Positions 1 to 10,979 of a stretch of DNA of 64,000 bases are shown here, one piece after another. Made by a program: the position numbers and the translations under genes. A model generated the notes under the pieces. That model did not search any database. It saw only the letters and a program-made list of their open reading frames with translations, and had not been told where the DNA came from. Position 1 is the first letter of the stretch. Every line of letters begins with the position of its first letter. Origin of the DNA: Cubamyces lactineus (Eukaryota; Basidiomycota; Agaricomycetes; Polyporales; Polyporaceae); the NCBI GenBank assembly GCA_022376465.1, contig JACDTU010000015.1, positions 310,001-374,000 on the forward strand, given 5' to 3'.

Positions 1-608
1 TTCCTCTCCGCCTACCTTCCCTTCCTGCCCCTCCGCCTCTCTTCACTCACGCGCCACCTCATCACGTCACTGTCAGAGCTTCGGCATGACACCACAGGCA
101 CGCCCGTCGTGCAGATCCTCTCGCGTCGGCCGAGCAAGACGGTCAAGTCCGTAGGCGAACAGTCCGATACCGGCTCGGTCGTAGCGCTCCTCTTCCTACT
201 CGTAAGCGCGATTGCCCTCTTGGTGCCCGGCGCGATCCCGCTCTCATCGCTGACGACATGCATCGGCTGCAGCCCAACGGACAGATGCTCCCGAATTCTT
301 TCGTCGAGTACGCCGCGTCAAGACAAAACATCTCGCTGCGCACGGGGTGCATGTGTAACCCCGGTGGCGCCGCGTCGCTGCTCGGGCTGCGGGACGCGAT
401 GGCGGCGCTTCCCTGCGACGCGACGCTGCGAGCCTTCGAGCAGTATATGGGCCGGGAGCTCGGAGTCGTCCGGATAAGTCTAGGCCTGGCGAGCGACTTC
501 CGCGACGTGTGGCGGGTCATCCAGTTCGCGAAGCTCCTGGGCGACACCACCGCGCGCACAGCGATGTGGGACGAGTGGCTGCAAGACAAAACCGGTGTCG
601 CACTATGA
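1..608 (+). CDS. MOCOS-like class V aminotransferase, 3' end
   Basis: C-terminal part of a PLP-dependent class V aminotransferase of the molybdenum cofactor sulfurase (MOCOS) type; the gene begins left of the window. Two exons are visible, 1-201 and about 273-608, joined in phase 0 by an intron starting gtaagc. The motif RTGCMCNPGG matches the region around the persulfide-forming cysteine of MOCOS proteins, and VVRISLGLASDF matches the conserved strand near the end of the fold. Translation stops at TGA 606-608 soon after this fold, so there is no MOSC domain as in animal and plant MOCOS. It may therefore be a stand-alone cysteine-desulfurase-like enzyme. The class is fairly sure; the substrate is not. 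Confidence 0.75.
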
Positions 609-2483
609 CCTTTGGGGTCTTAGCGTGAGTATGCGACGCCGCACTCGGCTTGGCTGCACTTGCTCGGACTGGGACTCTCGGAACGGACTCGGAGGACTTT
701 CTTGGCTTTTATTCTCAGGTTTTCGCATGCATCATCTGGCTACGCCTCTCTGGCTATGTATAACGTCGTGTATCACTTCCATCTCAGCATATGCGCTGTC
801 CCCCCGCTGTAGCATCAGATCTTCCACATATGTAGGCTCGCGACTCCGATATGAATACAATCTTTCCGCATCTCCACGTCATTAGCCTCTCGACTCGGCG
901 CAGTGTGCTCCACATCCGACATTAGCTTTACAGTGAGAGCAGGGAAGCTGCCAGTGCGATGGCGCCATAGGACGAGGCTGACGCCAAAACCTACCCCGCG
1001 GATGATCGAGGGCGCAAGACAAACGGCATGTTGTGTGGCTGATACAGCCTGCGGGAAGCGCACGGCGTGTTCGAGTTCGATCGACAGCTCGATTGGGCGC
1101 GTGAAGGGCGCGGTGCACCTCGACCCCCTACCGCCGCCGGCACCGAACCTCTCGTGCGCACACAGACACACAGATCGCGTTGGCGTTGAGTAGCCACGTG
1201 TGCTGGTGTGAGATCTGCGCGGCGCAGTGGGATCTCGCGGTCGGCTGGGAGACGCACTGGCAGCCGTGCGCCGGGCAGGAGAGCAGTGCTTCTGCGAGAT
1301 CGTCGATCGCTCGTCGAGATGGACGTTGAGATGTGGCGGAGCCAGCCCCTGTCAGTGTCACACTCGCACACACTCCGAGTCGCACCCCGCCGCGAGTGCC
1401 CGTCCGCTGCACTGGGCTGCCAGTCGGCCGTCGTCCGCGTCCGCTGGAGTAGTACTCGGCCCAGAGGCGAAGAACGCGGCGAGTTGGTGCCAGTGTATTT
1501 TGGTTGATGCTGATCTGATCGTGCGCGATCGCGACTTGCCCCAACAGGAGGGCTCGGCGGTGCACTCGGGCTAGTGGATGCTGCCAGTGTCACTTGCGTT
1601 GCGGCCCAGAACCCTTTTGCTTCCGTGGGCGTGGCTTCGATGCGGGAGAACGGATCGCCGTGCGTCATGCTGCATATCGAGTTCGCATTACGTCGAGCGG
1701 GCGGTCGCTTGCACTGCTCACCACCAGGTAGGCTGCGACATGCGACCCGATGGGTCCGAAGATGAGCTGTCTGAGTCAGTGTGTAGTAGACTTTCGACCG
1801 TAGAATGCATTCGGATGAACACTTGTGTCCTACCCGAACACGCCAAAGTCATGCGATCAGCATACATAGCGAGTTCATGCAATACTTGGGTAGGATGGGA
1901 AGCACGTCGGGCCCGCCGGGGAGTCGAAGATGATCGATGAACGCTCGTGCGGGACTCATGTCTTGGTCTCACAATTAAGATAGCAAGCATCCGAGAAATG
2001 ATCTGCGAGCATTCATACCTCAGCTCACAGGAGATTGAGTGCATTTATCGAATGTATGACGATATACTGGACAAACACCGCTGTCACATCACTATTGAAC
2101 TCACATTTTAAGCCCTATTCTGAATTTGCGAGGCTGTACCGGTTCAGATGGGCTGCAGTGCACCAGTACTGGGTTCGCTTCCCCTATGACGGGCTTAGGA
2201 GCTGCTGACGCGTGCGACAGTGGCAGGGCAGCCCTGCAGTTGACAGCGGGTCCTTGCACAGACGACAGAACGCCTCAAGGAGGCTGTGGCATCGAGAATG
2301 GCCGCAGGCGTTGCGGCCGGCGGCATCGTGGCGGCAGAGAACGTGGCACCCACAAACGCCCACAACGGCCCGGACGCGGCCGTACGCCACGTGTCGCTAA
2401 TGGACGCCTGCGATGCCTGTGCTCGTCGCGGCGCGCGTTGACGACGTGTTTCTCGACATCGTCGACAACGTCGACCACGGCCC
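609..2483. other. Intergenic, no supported gene
   Basis: About 1.9 kb between the MOCOS-like stop and the USO1 start. Open frames exist on both strands, for example a Ser/Arg/Pro-rich one on the minus strand at 991-1668. They have no recognisable domain or consistent splice signals and look like GC-rich non-coding DNA. The last few hundred bases presumably hold the USO1 promoter and 5' UTR. Confidence 0.5.
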
Positions 2484-5400
2484 ATGGATTTCCTCTCCCA
2501 GATCAACATCGCGCTCCGCGGGCCAACGGGACAACCTCAGTCTGCTACTGATACCATCTCTAGGCTCGCCGATCGGCTCTCTCCGTCTACTCTCCTTGCC
2601 GACCGCCGCGCTGCGGTGCTTGCTCTGAAAGGCCTCGCTCGGGACTGGAAGGCTGATGTCGGCGAGCGCGCTCTGCCTGGTCTGCTAGATGTGCTACAGA
2701 ACGATGCGGAGGTGGACACAGACATCGGGAAGGCGGTGCTGGAGACCTTGCTCGTTCTGTGCGAAGTGGACGAGAACGCTTCTGCGCCTGCGCGCGATCT
2801 GGGCTACAAGCACACGGACGCGGTGCTCGCAGACGACAGGGTCGCTCAGAAACTTTTTGCTTTGATGGCGGACCACTCGTTCTATCTTCGGTACTCTGCT
2901 CTGCAGTTCTTGTCTGCGCTCTTGCAGAATCGAAGGCAGGTCATACAGGCGTATTTCTTGAAGGCACCGGTTGGTGTCACGAGTTTGATCGCACTGCTTG
3001 AGGACAAGCGAGAGATCATCCGGAATGGTACGTAGCACCTCTGGCTACAAACATCGCGCGCATACACTCGCTCGGATCGCGTCAAGGACTCCTCCCATAC
3101 GCGAGGTTTATGCTGATGACATATTGCACCTAGAGGCCATATTCACCATCCAGTCGCTCATCTCGCAAAGCCCTGAGATCCAGAAGATCATGGCCTTCGA
3201 GGGCGCGTTCGAGAAGCTGTTCAACATCATCCTCAACGAGCAGGGCGTCGAGGGGGGCGTCGTCGTGCAGGACGCGCTCGCATGCATCGACGGCCTTCTC
3301 CGCTTCAACCAGTCGAACCAAGTACGGAATTGCCGTCATGTACCGAGTGTCACAGCAGCCCTGACGAGCTTGTGCGTCCCCGTGCGTTTTGTGCCGGGCG
3401 TGTCTTGGTCTATCGACACAGAGCTACTTCCGCGGCTCGTCCCTCCCGCCCGTCCTGCTCTCCCTGATCGGGTTCCCCGCTTCCCTGCCGTTCGACACGC
3501 CGGCACCGCAACAGTTTGCACTGCAGCTGTGGGACGTGCCGCAGAAACGGACGAACGTTTCCTTTGTAGTTGGCATCGTCGGTCTGCTTGCGCGACACGC
3601 TGGTGTGAGTGCCTGCTTGTCATGGACCGCTCCAGCTGCAGTTGATGTCATTGGACGAAACCGTAGCCTCCAGACGTACTGTCTATCACCTGCGCGCGAT
3701 GTCTAGTCGAGATTGGAATCTCCTCCAACTTCCCGACCAGCGTGAAAGCTCAGGTATGCAGCCACAGCACAACCGCACCGAGTCAATGGCTGATAGAGCC
3801 CAGGCATTGCGTCTCATTCCGTCGAACCTATCGGCTCTACCTCTGGCTGAGATGGTTGTGACGCCGTACATGCCCGTGCCTGATACGAATGGTGAGGAAT
3901 GGGACCGGCTCGAGCCGGCGTCGGCTTTGGATGCCCTGGTCGAGCTGGTGTTGCATGGCGAGTATAACGCTATCATCGACGGAGACCGGCGGACGAAGGA
4001 GGGCATGGAGCTACGAGCCGCTGCGGTCGCGGTGTTCCAGGTTCGTCTGCCCAGACACCGTAGGGCGCGTAGACGGCGTGCTGACGTGTGGTACGCATAG
4101 AACTTCGTGCAGAAGGAGGAGATCTCGGAGGCGATTGTGCAAGCAATGGTTTCGCAGCCTGGTTCGTACACGCCGATGCATCGTTTAGCCAAGCTCGCGC
4201 TGATTGCATGCCAACTACAGGTTCGCAGGCACCCGTAACACCTCTCCTCTATGCTCTTACCACGGTGCCCGTCTCCCCGCTGAACGTTCCCTCCGTCACC
4301 TCCACGCACTTCGCCGCCCTCTTCTTCTCCCACCTTCTCCGCTTCTCGCCCCGCGCCAAGGTCCTCGCGCGCTCCATCGTACCGCAGGCCGGTGCCTCCG
4401 CGCCCAACTCATCCTACTTCGTCCCCGCGGACGGCGGGGCGCCTCCTCCCCCAGCGAGCGACGACGATGCGGACGCGCCGCAGACGCTGCTGCAGATCCT
4501 CAGCGAACACCTCTCGCTCGCGTTCCTCGCGCGGGGGAGGGCGGATCTCCCGGATCGCGAGGCGCGGGAGTGGGATCGGCTTTGTGTGGGCTACCTTTGT
4601 TTGCTGATTCAGTGGCTGTGGGAGGACCCTCCTGCTGTGCGGGAGTTCTTGGAGGCGGGTGCTTTGGGTATGGTGTGTACTCTTTACTTGGTTCAAGATC
4701 GTGGAGTGGATGTGTGGCTGACTCTCTACCCGAAGCTTGTTGAGCCTATCAACCAGTCAGCGGAGGAGGACGCTGTTATCCCTGGGCTATGCGCGTTCTT
4801 GCTCGGTGTTTGCTACGAGTTCAATCGCGAACCTGGCGAAGTAACACGGTACGTTCCTCTTTCTGCTACCCACGCTATCCGTTGTCGCATCCGACTGAAT
4901 CTCGCACAGAGCAACGATCCACCCTATCCTGACCCGACTCGGGATCGACATGCTCGCTGGCCGGATCACACACCTGCGGGACGACGATCGCTTCAAGGCG
5001 ATCGGCCCAGACAGCTTCGTGCTGCCCTACCCTGGTGCCCCTGCACCGCACCACCAGGCTCACCAAGGACCGCCCTCGGCAGGCCCGCCCAAGCCCGAGC
5101 CTGAGGAAGGGGAGATCTGGTTCGACTGGGCGTTCGTCGACTTTTGGAAGTCCAACTACTGTAAGCGCGATCGCGATCGCGGGGTGTCCCCCCTTTGCCT
5201 TTCCTGTGTTCCTGTGTGAGGTCCCTGACGGCGCCGTTGCAGACACGATCCAGAAAGGCATTGCTGTCGACCCGAACTCGCTGTCGTCTGCTGCAGGTGC
5301 GTTCATAGGTTCATGGCGTGGATCGTTCTCGAGGACCGTGTCGTGCTGACTTCGGTACTCGGGGATGCGTGGCGGTGCAGGTCAAGGGGCGGAGAGTGCG

Positions 5401-5829
5401 ATGCTCATCGCCTCGCTGAAGGACGTCATCCGGAACCAAGCCGCTGAGATCGAGAAGCTGCAGAGCCAGCTCAAGTCGCTGAGCGCCTCCAACGACGAGG
5501 TACGTGTGCATCTTCCAGACCCTCTCGGAACCGCTTCATAGCTTCAGCCCTGTGTCGCTGTCCCGCTGTCCCGCTCTGCCATGCTCACGCTTATGGGACA
5601 GGTCGAGGCGTTACGTGCACAGGTGCAAGGGCTGACGGAGCAGCTGGCGAGCGCAGAGGAGAAGCGGCGCGACGTCGAGAAGGAACAGGAGGACTTGCTC
5701 GTGCTCCTGGACGAGCTGAATAGTAAACGGCGGAGAGACAAGGAGCGCATGCGCCAGGCTGGGATGGAGGTATCGGAGGATGAGGCGGAGGAGGACGATG
5801 GTGAGGAAGAGGAGGAGGAAGAGGATTAG
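2484..5829 (+). CDS. USO1: Vesicle tethering factor USO1/p115
   Basis: Golgi-associated tethering protein that captures ER-derived COPII vesicles before SNARE fusion. Exons: 2484-3027, 3134-3321, 3422-3604, 3667-3753, 3804-4040, 4101-4161, 4221-4672, 4736-4848, 4910-5160, 5243-5296, 5381-5499, 5602-5829. They total 2517 nt, 838 residues. Residues 1 to about 690 are the armadillo-like p115 head: the segment from AIFTIQSLISQSPEIQKIM and the block PGLCAFLLGVCYEFNR match the family. Next comes a short coiled coil (KDVIRNQAAEIEKLQSQLKS, then heptads in the last exon) and an almost purely Glu/Asp tail, as in animal p115. The coiled coil is only about 120 residues, far shorter than in budding yeast Uso1. 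Borders were fixed by frame and head homology; exon 4 is the least certain. Confidence 0.93.
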
Positions 5830-6215
5830 TCGATTGGGACATTGTCGTAGTTCTGGCTAGTTTGGGGGAAGCATGTTATTTATGCATTTGCTTGCTGGTC
5901 AGTGGTATACCCTGGAGGCTTCCCACATTCGCCTCAAGTGCGGTAGGTGCCAAGCGCTAGTGACTTGAAGCATCTAATAACTCGGGTTTAACGAAGTGAA
6001 TGGTGGCGACTCTGAGAGTAAGTAACCGTACTTACAAGATTACTAAAAACGGCGAGAGATAAGCCGCACTATAGTATACAGCACCTCGAACAGATCTAAG
6101 CGAGATTGATCTTTTCCGCGACTTCATTGAGCAAGCTTCCACTGGTCGGCTTTTTGCATCCTCGCTTTCTGTCTCTCCATCTCCTGACTCTGTCCTGTGC
6201 CTTTGCCATCCCAGC

Positions 6216-6877
6216 ATGTCAGTATCAACACCAACGCAAGAAGATTTTGAGGAGCTTCTTCTCTCCTGTCGCTACGGCGACGTCGAAGACATCCAGCAGT
6301 TCGTCGACAAGTTCGGCCCCGACGCACTCGCGATCGCCCGGGACGACAACGGGAACACCGTCCTGCACATGGTCGCCGGGAACGGACACACAGGTAGAGT
6401 AGTGACTGCTGCCGAGCGTCGGTCGCGCCGCGCCCGAGCGGGAAGCTGATATGCGCAAGGCGTGCAACAGACGCACTAGACTATCTCCTTCCACTGCTTC
6501 CCTCATCGCTCCTCGCCGCACGCAACAACGCCGGGTCGACACCGCTGCACTGGGCGGCGCTGAATAGCCATCTTCCTGTCGCGCAGAAGCTCGTGCAGTT
6601 CCCTGGGGGCCCGGGCGTTGATCTCATCGACATCAAGAACTCGGCGGGGCGCTCGCCGCTCGGGGAGGCGGAGACGGCCGGATGGGAGGAGGGCGCGAAG
6701 TGGTTCGTGCAAGTGATGAACCTGGACGAGGGCGCGAAGGAGGAGGAGGAACTGCAGCCTGCGGAAGGGGCGGATAACATCGAGGTCGAGATTCAGGACG
6801 CAGAGGGCCAGGTCGCAAAGATCACTCTGGGACAGAAGCCATCCGGCGGCGCGGAAGAAAGCAAACAGTCAACATAG
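6216..6877 (+). CDS. YAR1: Ankyrin-repeat protein, YAR1-like
   Basis: Two exons, 6216-6393 and 6471-6877, encode 194 residues, close to yeast Yar1 (about 200). Yar1 is a dedicated chaperone that escorts ribosomal protein Rps3 to nascent 40S subunits. Visible features are an N-terminal helix pair (LLLSCRYGDVEDIQQFV), an ankyrin repeat with GNTVLHMVAGNGH, a second with AGSTPLHWAALNSH, and an acidic C-terminal tail. The order and spacing of ankyrin cores, the RNKFGH-like third segment (here IKNSAGRSPLGEAE) and the acidic tail fit YAR1 better than generic ankyrin proteins. It lies 386 bp downstream of USO1 on the same strand with its own start (agcATGtca). Function is inferred from family resemblance. 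Confidence 0.8.
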
Positions 6878-8579
6878 AGGTTGGTCGTTACGCTGGTGGG
6901 CGCGAGATATCTGTTCCTCATCGACGCGTTGCAGATGTTACGAAGTATCAACGTTACGGTGTACGCTAACGAAGTCCAAAATAGCAGGGGCGCAACGCCC
7001 GAGTCTCCACGAACCTCAGGCGAATGAGTATCTGGCGGTATGTCATAAATTCAATGTGGCGCTTCACCATGCCTGTCCAGTCATACTCTCTCCGAGCTCT
7101 CTATCAAGGGCGACACTTCAACTTCCTGTGATTGACCCACATCCCTGCAGCTGATTGACCTAGGGCTCGGAATACTCCCGCCAGAATCGCGGACATTCGC
7201 AGGGGAGGTTCGTTTGAAGCACTGAGTTCATGTTTCATCGCAGATGATCCCCCATACAGTCGTTACCCACGCATGCTTCGAACGACAGGAGTCTCGGCGC
7301 CGACTCCCTTTTCGATGCAGAGGCACGGGTGCTGCGATCTGGGCTAGCGTGTGCGTTCCACCGATTTTGGCACATCTGTCATTGATGCACACTCAAGTTC
7401 AAGGTTCGGGCAATACATCGTATGCGGAGATGTTTAAGTTCACAGGCTTACCTCAGCATGAAAAATGAGCAAGTCCAGTGCAATGACTATCATAGCTTCA
7501 GTCCGCACATTCGCTCGCCGAACGAGATTGGGCATCACTGGCAGCACCGATGGGTGCATCAAAACCGCGACGCTCACTTCCAACCTGTGAGTGCACTTAT
7601 ATACATCGAAGTAGGTGACCTTGGGTCGTATCTCAGAATTCACCGTGAGCGTCACAAGCTGTGATCAAGTGTAAGGTTACCGGACTACAGTACACGCGAT
7701 CCTACGTGATCTCGGTTCTGAATTAGAGGCGATCCATGCCCATGAATCCATGATGACGATGAAGCCATCGCCCGTTAGGGCTCACTTACCCGACATCAGA
7801 TCTAGAGACCATCTGCCTGGCACCAGTCTCCAAGTAAAAGACCGGCGGGTAGCACTGATCAATGCAACATGTTGCTCGGCGCCCGTGAGCGGTATGCTGT
7901 CTGTCTAGATATGTGGTCCATCTCTCCTCTCCATTCGACGTGCAGTGTTCGAAGGTTTGGCTGCTCAGCCGGAACTGTTAGACAGTCGACTGCGGTGGTT
8001 CTGCACGAGGGACCTGACATATCGCGGAGTGATGGAGCTTACGGAGAGGACGGAAGGGGCGTCAAGTGTTGATGGACCTGATGAGTGACCATGTGGTGGA
8101 TCAGTTTACTACCACCAATCTTGCATCCTCCCGGCCATATTACCCTTCCGCTCCCCGCATGGTTTTCCCCAGCTACCAACGCCGCTCACCTTCCTTCGTG
8201 CCCTCCCGGCATCGCAGGCGTCCAACAGTCTGACCTCCCCGCATCCCTTTGCGCGAGCCACTGTGGCCAGTCAGATTCGGTGAGTAGACCCATATTGTGA
8301 CGGATGAATTGCATTTTGGGCCGGGAGGAGATCAAGGACGTCAAATTGGACTCGTATTTGATTTCATTTCGCATCCCCAGATGTGCAGCTCAGCGAGCAG
8401 GGCCCCGCAGGCATGATTTCCACGGCACACGGGGCTCAAGCATACTGCACTGCATAGTCGAGTCGCTTGATGTTCTCTGCAGCTCGTCGACGTCGATCCA
8501 TCTGCCACTTGGGTACTAACGTCATGTGTTTGTTAGGCATTCGACGCGCTACTTTTAAGGTCACCACCCGTCCCGGAAG
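6878..8579. other. Intergenic, no supported gene
   Basis: About 1.7 kb with only short, unrelated open frames on either strand and no recognisable protein family, tRNA or repeat. The part next to 8580 is presumably the promoter of the multi-exon membrane protein gene. Confidence 0.45.
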
Positions 8580-10784
8580 ATGTCGCACACTTCCCCTGCG
8601 ACTTATCTCGTATGGTCCATCCTCTCTAGTTTGGTACGTCGTATCCGTCTCGGTACACCTATTCATCCCTGATTCGCCTCTCGTACAGCTCGGTTGCTTC
8701 CTAGTGTTTCATCTGTGGAAGTTCGACCGGTTCCGGTGCCTCAAGTACGTACTCATAACCGGCATCCTGGATCAAAATCTCATGCCATAAACGCAGATGG
8801 AACAACGGGCCATACAGCGGAGCGTTCAAGAGACTTATGACTGTGAGTCCCCGTCCGGCTCCATGTGAACGGACGCCGCTGACCGTGGTGCCAATTCAGT
8901 ATACATATTTATTGAGCGTACCGTGTATCATGGCATATGCACTCGGATTCGCCGTGATCAAGTACGACGAAGGGCTCATATACCTGCCCGAGTACGGAAG
9001 TAAGTGCCAGGGGGACGCCCACGGGCGAGGTGTGCTGACCGTTACAATTCTCAGTCATACCAAAGCCTTGGCAGTTTTGGTCGCAAACACACAAGAACGC
9101 GATATTTCCGCTTTATCTGGTGTTCACCATCGCATGGGCTCTAGAAATGTACGTGCAGTCCTTGAATAATATTTCGCGATTACGAGCTGAAGCTTCAGCA
9201 CAAAGGGTCACGCACTTGGAAGGTGATTGACACTGACGACCTACGTCAAACATATGCTCATACCCTCATTTGCTCGCAGAGCTCTGCTTCTGGCTTTTCC
9301 TCGTTAACTCTGGCGCAGTGCAGCAGGATTGGTTCCGGAGCCTCTACTTCAAGACTTGGATTGGTGGCTCGCTCATCGCCATCACGTACATGCCCCTCGT
9401 CACCATATTCACCCGTGCGGACCCTGTCAAGGTGATGACCGCGGATTCATCCGGCTCTCTTATCGTCGATGCTGATTTTCCGGATCCGCAGTGCGAAGCC
9501 TTTACGTTCCTTGCAGGGAGCCTTGGCAGCTTGTCATTGACACTCTGGTTCCTACCAATACTGTCAGTCGGCATCCATTCTTCTATCTACTTCGCCAGGC
9601 CCGTCACTGATGCGATTTTCGCATAGATGGACCTTCCCTTCTTTTCTCAAAGCATTAGTGAGTCCTATCGCTCAGCTGGACGTCATCGGATCTGACTGCG
9701 AGACAGAAAAGCAATAACGTCGACACGCGGACTATCGTCAGGCTTACCACATTCCATGAGCTGAACGTAAGCGACGCACGACTGCCATGACTGACACGAT
9801 TCCTGACGCTGACATGCAACACAGTGCTTGCGCGTAGTCTTCCGCCTCGTCTTCGTCCTTCCGTTGATGGCGCTCGCTGTGGATGGCATCAGGCCTCACC
9901 AACACGTCAACGATTCAATGTGCGTCTTGCGTCTATTCCATCCATGCATGCACCGTGCCGTCCGCATCGCACGCCGTAGCTGACAGCATCGACTAGGTTC
10001 TGGACAGAGTTTCTCACGAGCATCGCGGCCGTGGGTTGCATCATCTCGTCCGCAATCACACTCGTTGTACGTGCCCATCCCATGCCCATACTGCCCACCC
10101 TACGCCCGTGCCCATGCCCATAACCCCTGTCCCGTATCCGCATGCTCACGTTCTTTCCCATACCTCCAGATATTCTTCCCTCGCTCGGTAGAGAGCGAGG
10201 TGCAGTCCCGGCACGCGACGCGCGAGAAATCGCAGTCCCAATCCCGCTCGCGACACTCACGGCACATGCGGCGCGACTCCGAGCTCTCCGAGCGCGACTC
10301 CGCCGCATCGCCGTACGCTCAGAAGCGTCCCGACTCCATCGCGATGTACTCCACCTCAGACGCACACTCTCCCCTACGCGAGTACCCGCCGGTCGACAGC
10401 GACCACCTGCTCAAGGCAGACAAGGGACTCGAGGTGCCCGTGCAGGGGCCTACGGCGGTGTTCTCTCCCAACAGACGCGTCGCGTCGGGCATCGTCATCC
10501 CGGGCACCGTCGCGCCTATCTCGCCGACTTATCTGACAGAGCGCGCGCTGCAGGCGCATGATCAGCGGACGAGCAGCGTGCACCCGTTCGTGCACAACTT
10601 CACGTCGCCGATTGGTGAGTTGACTGTGTTCTGTTCTATTCCTGGACGGACCGTCTTCTTTGCGTTGCATGTGCTTTGCTGCCGGCATGGATTGCTGATC
10701 GGGCGCACGACAGACCTCATGGACGGGGCTCAGCAGACACGGTGGTACGTGAAGCGACAGTATGGCCCCCGGATTATCGTGTAG
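8580..10784 (+). CDS. Orphan protein with about 7 membrane segments
   Basis: No family recognised. Fourteen exons: 8580-8633, 8689-8744, 8797-8842, 8900-8999, 9055-9148, 9206-9222, 9280-9431, 9492-9562, 9627-9657, 9707-9766, 9825-9919, 9997-10066, 10170-10614, 10714-10784. They sum to 1362 nt, 453 residues. Hydrophobic stretches suggest about seven membrane helices in the first 280 residues, for example YLLSVPCIMAYALGFAV, LELCFWLFLV-like, LAGSLGSLSLTLWFLPIL and FRLVFVLPLMALAV. A hydrophilic tail of about 170 residues follows, rich in Ser, Arg and Pro and starting with an RSRHSRHMRR-type basic cluster, probably cytosolic. The short N-terminus, seven helices and long Ser-rich tail resemble a receptor, but no GPCR signature is evident. 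Exon 6 is only 17 nt; the intron between exons 7 and 8 is 60 nt and could be retained in frame. Confidence 0.78.
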
Positions 10785-10979
10785 TTGCGTGTTATCATCA
10801 TAGTGTCATGGAGAGGGAGAGTAGTTCGCAGACCGACTGTTGTACGACCATGTCTTGGATATCTAGCACCGCTACGCTCGTTTTAGTCCCTATACTTACT
10901 GGTAGGATCCACCCTAATCGTTTGCACCGTCCGTGGCACACAGCGACAAGTTCCACGAGTGCTGTGTTGATAGGTGTTG

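Noticed and set aside
991..1668. 225-codon open frame on the minus strand
   Set aside because: Ser/Arg/Pro-rich, no domain, no splice partners; typical of GC-rich non-coding DNA.
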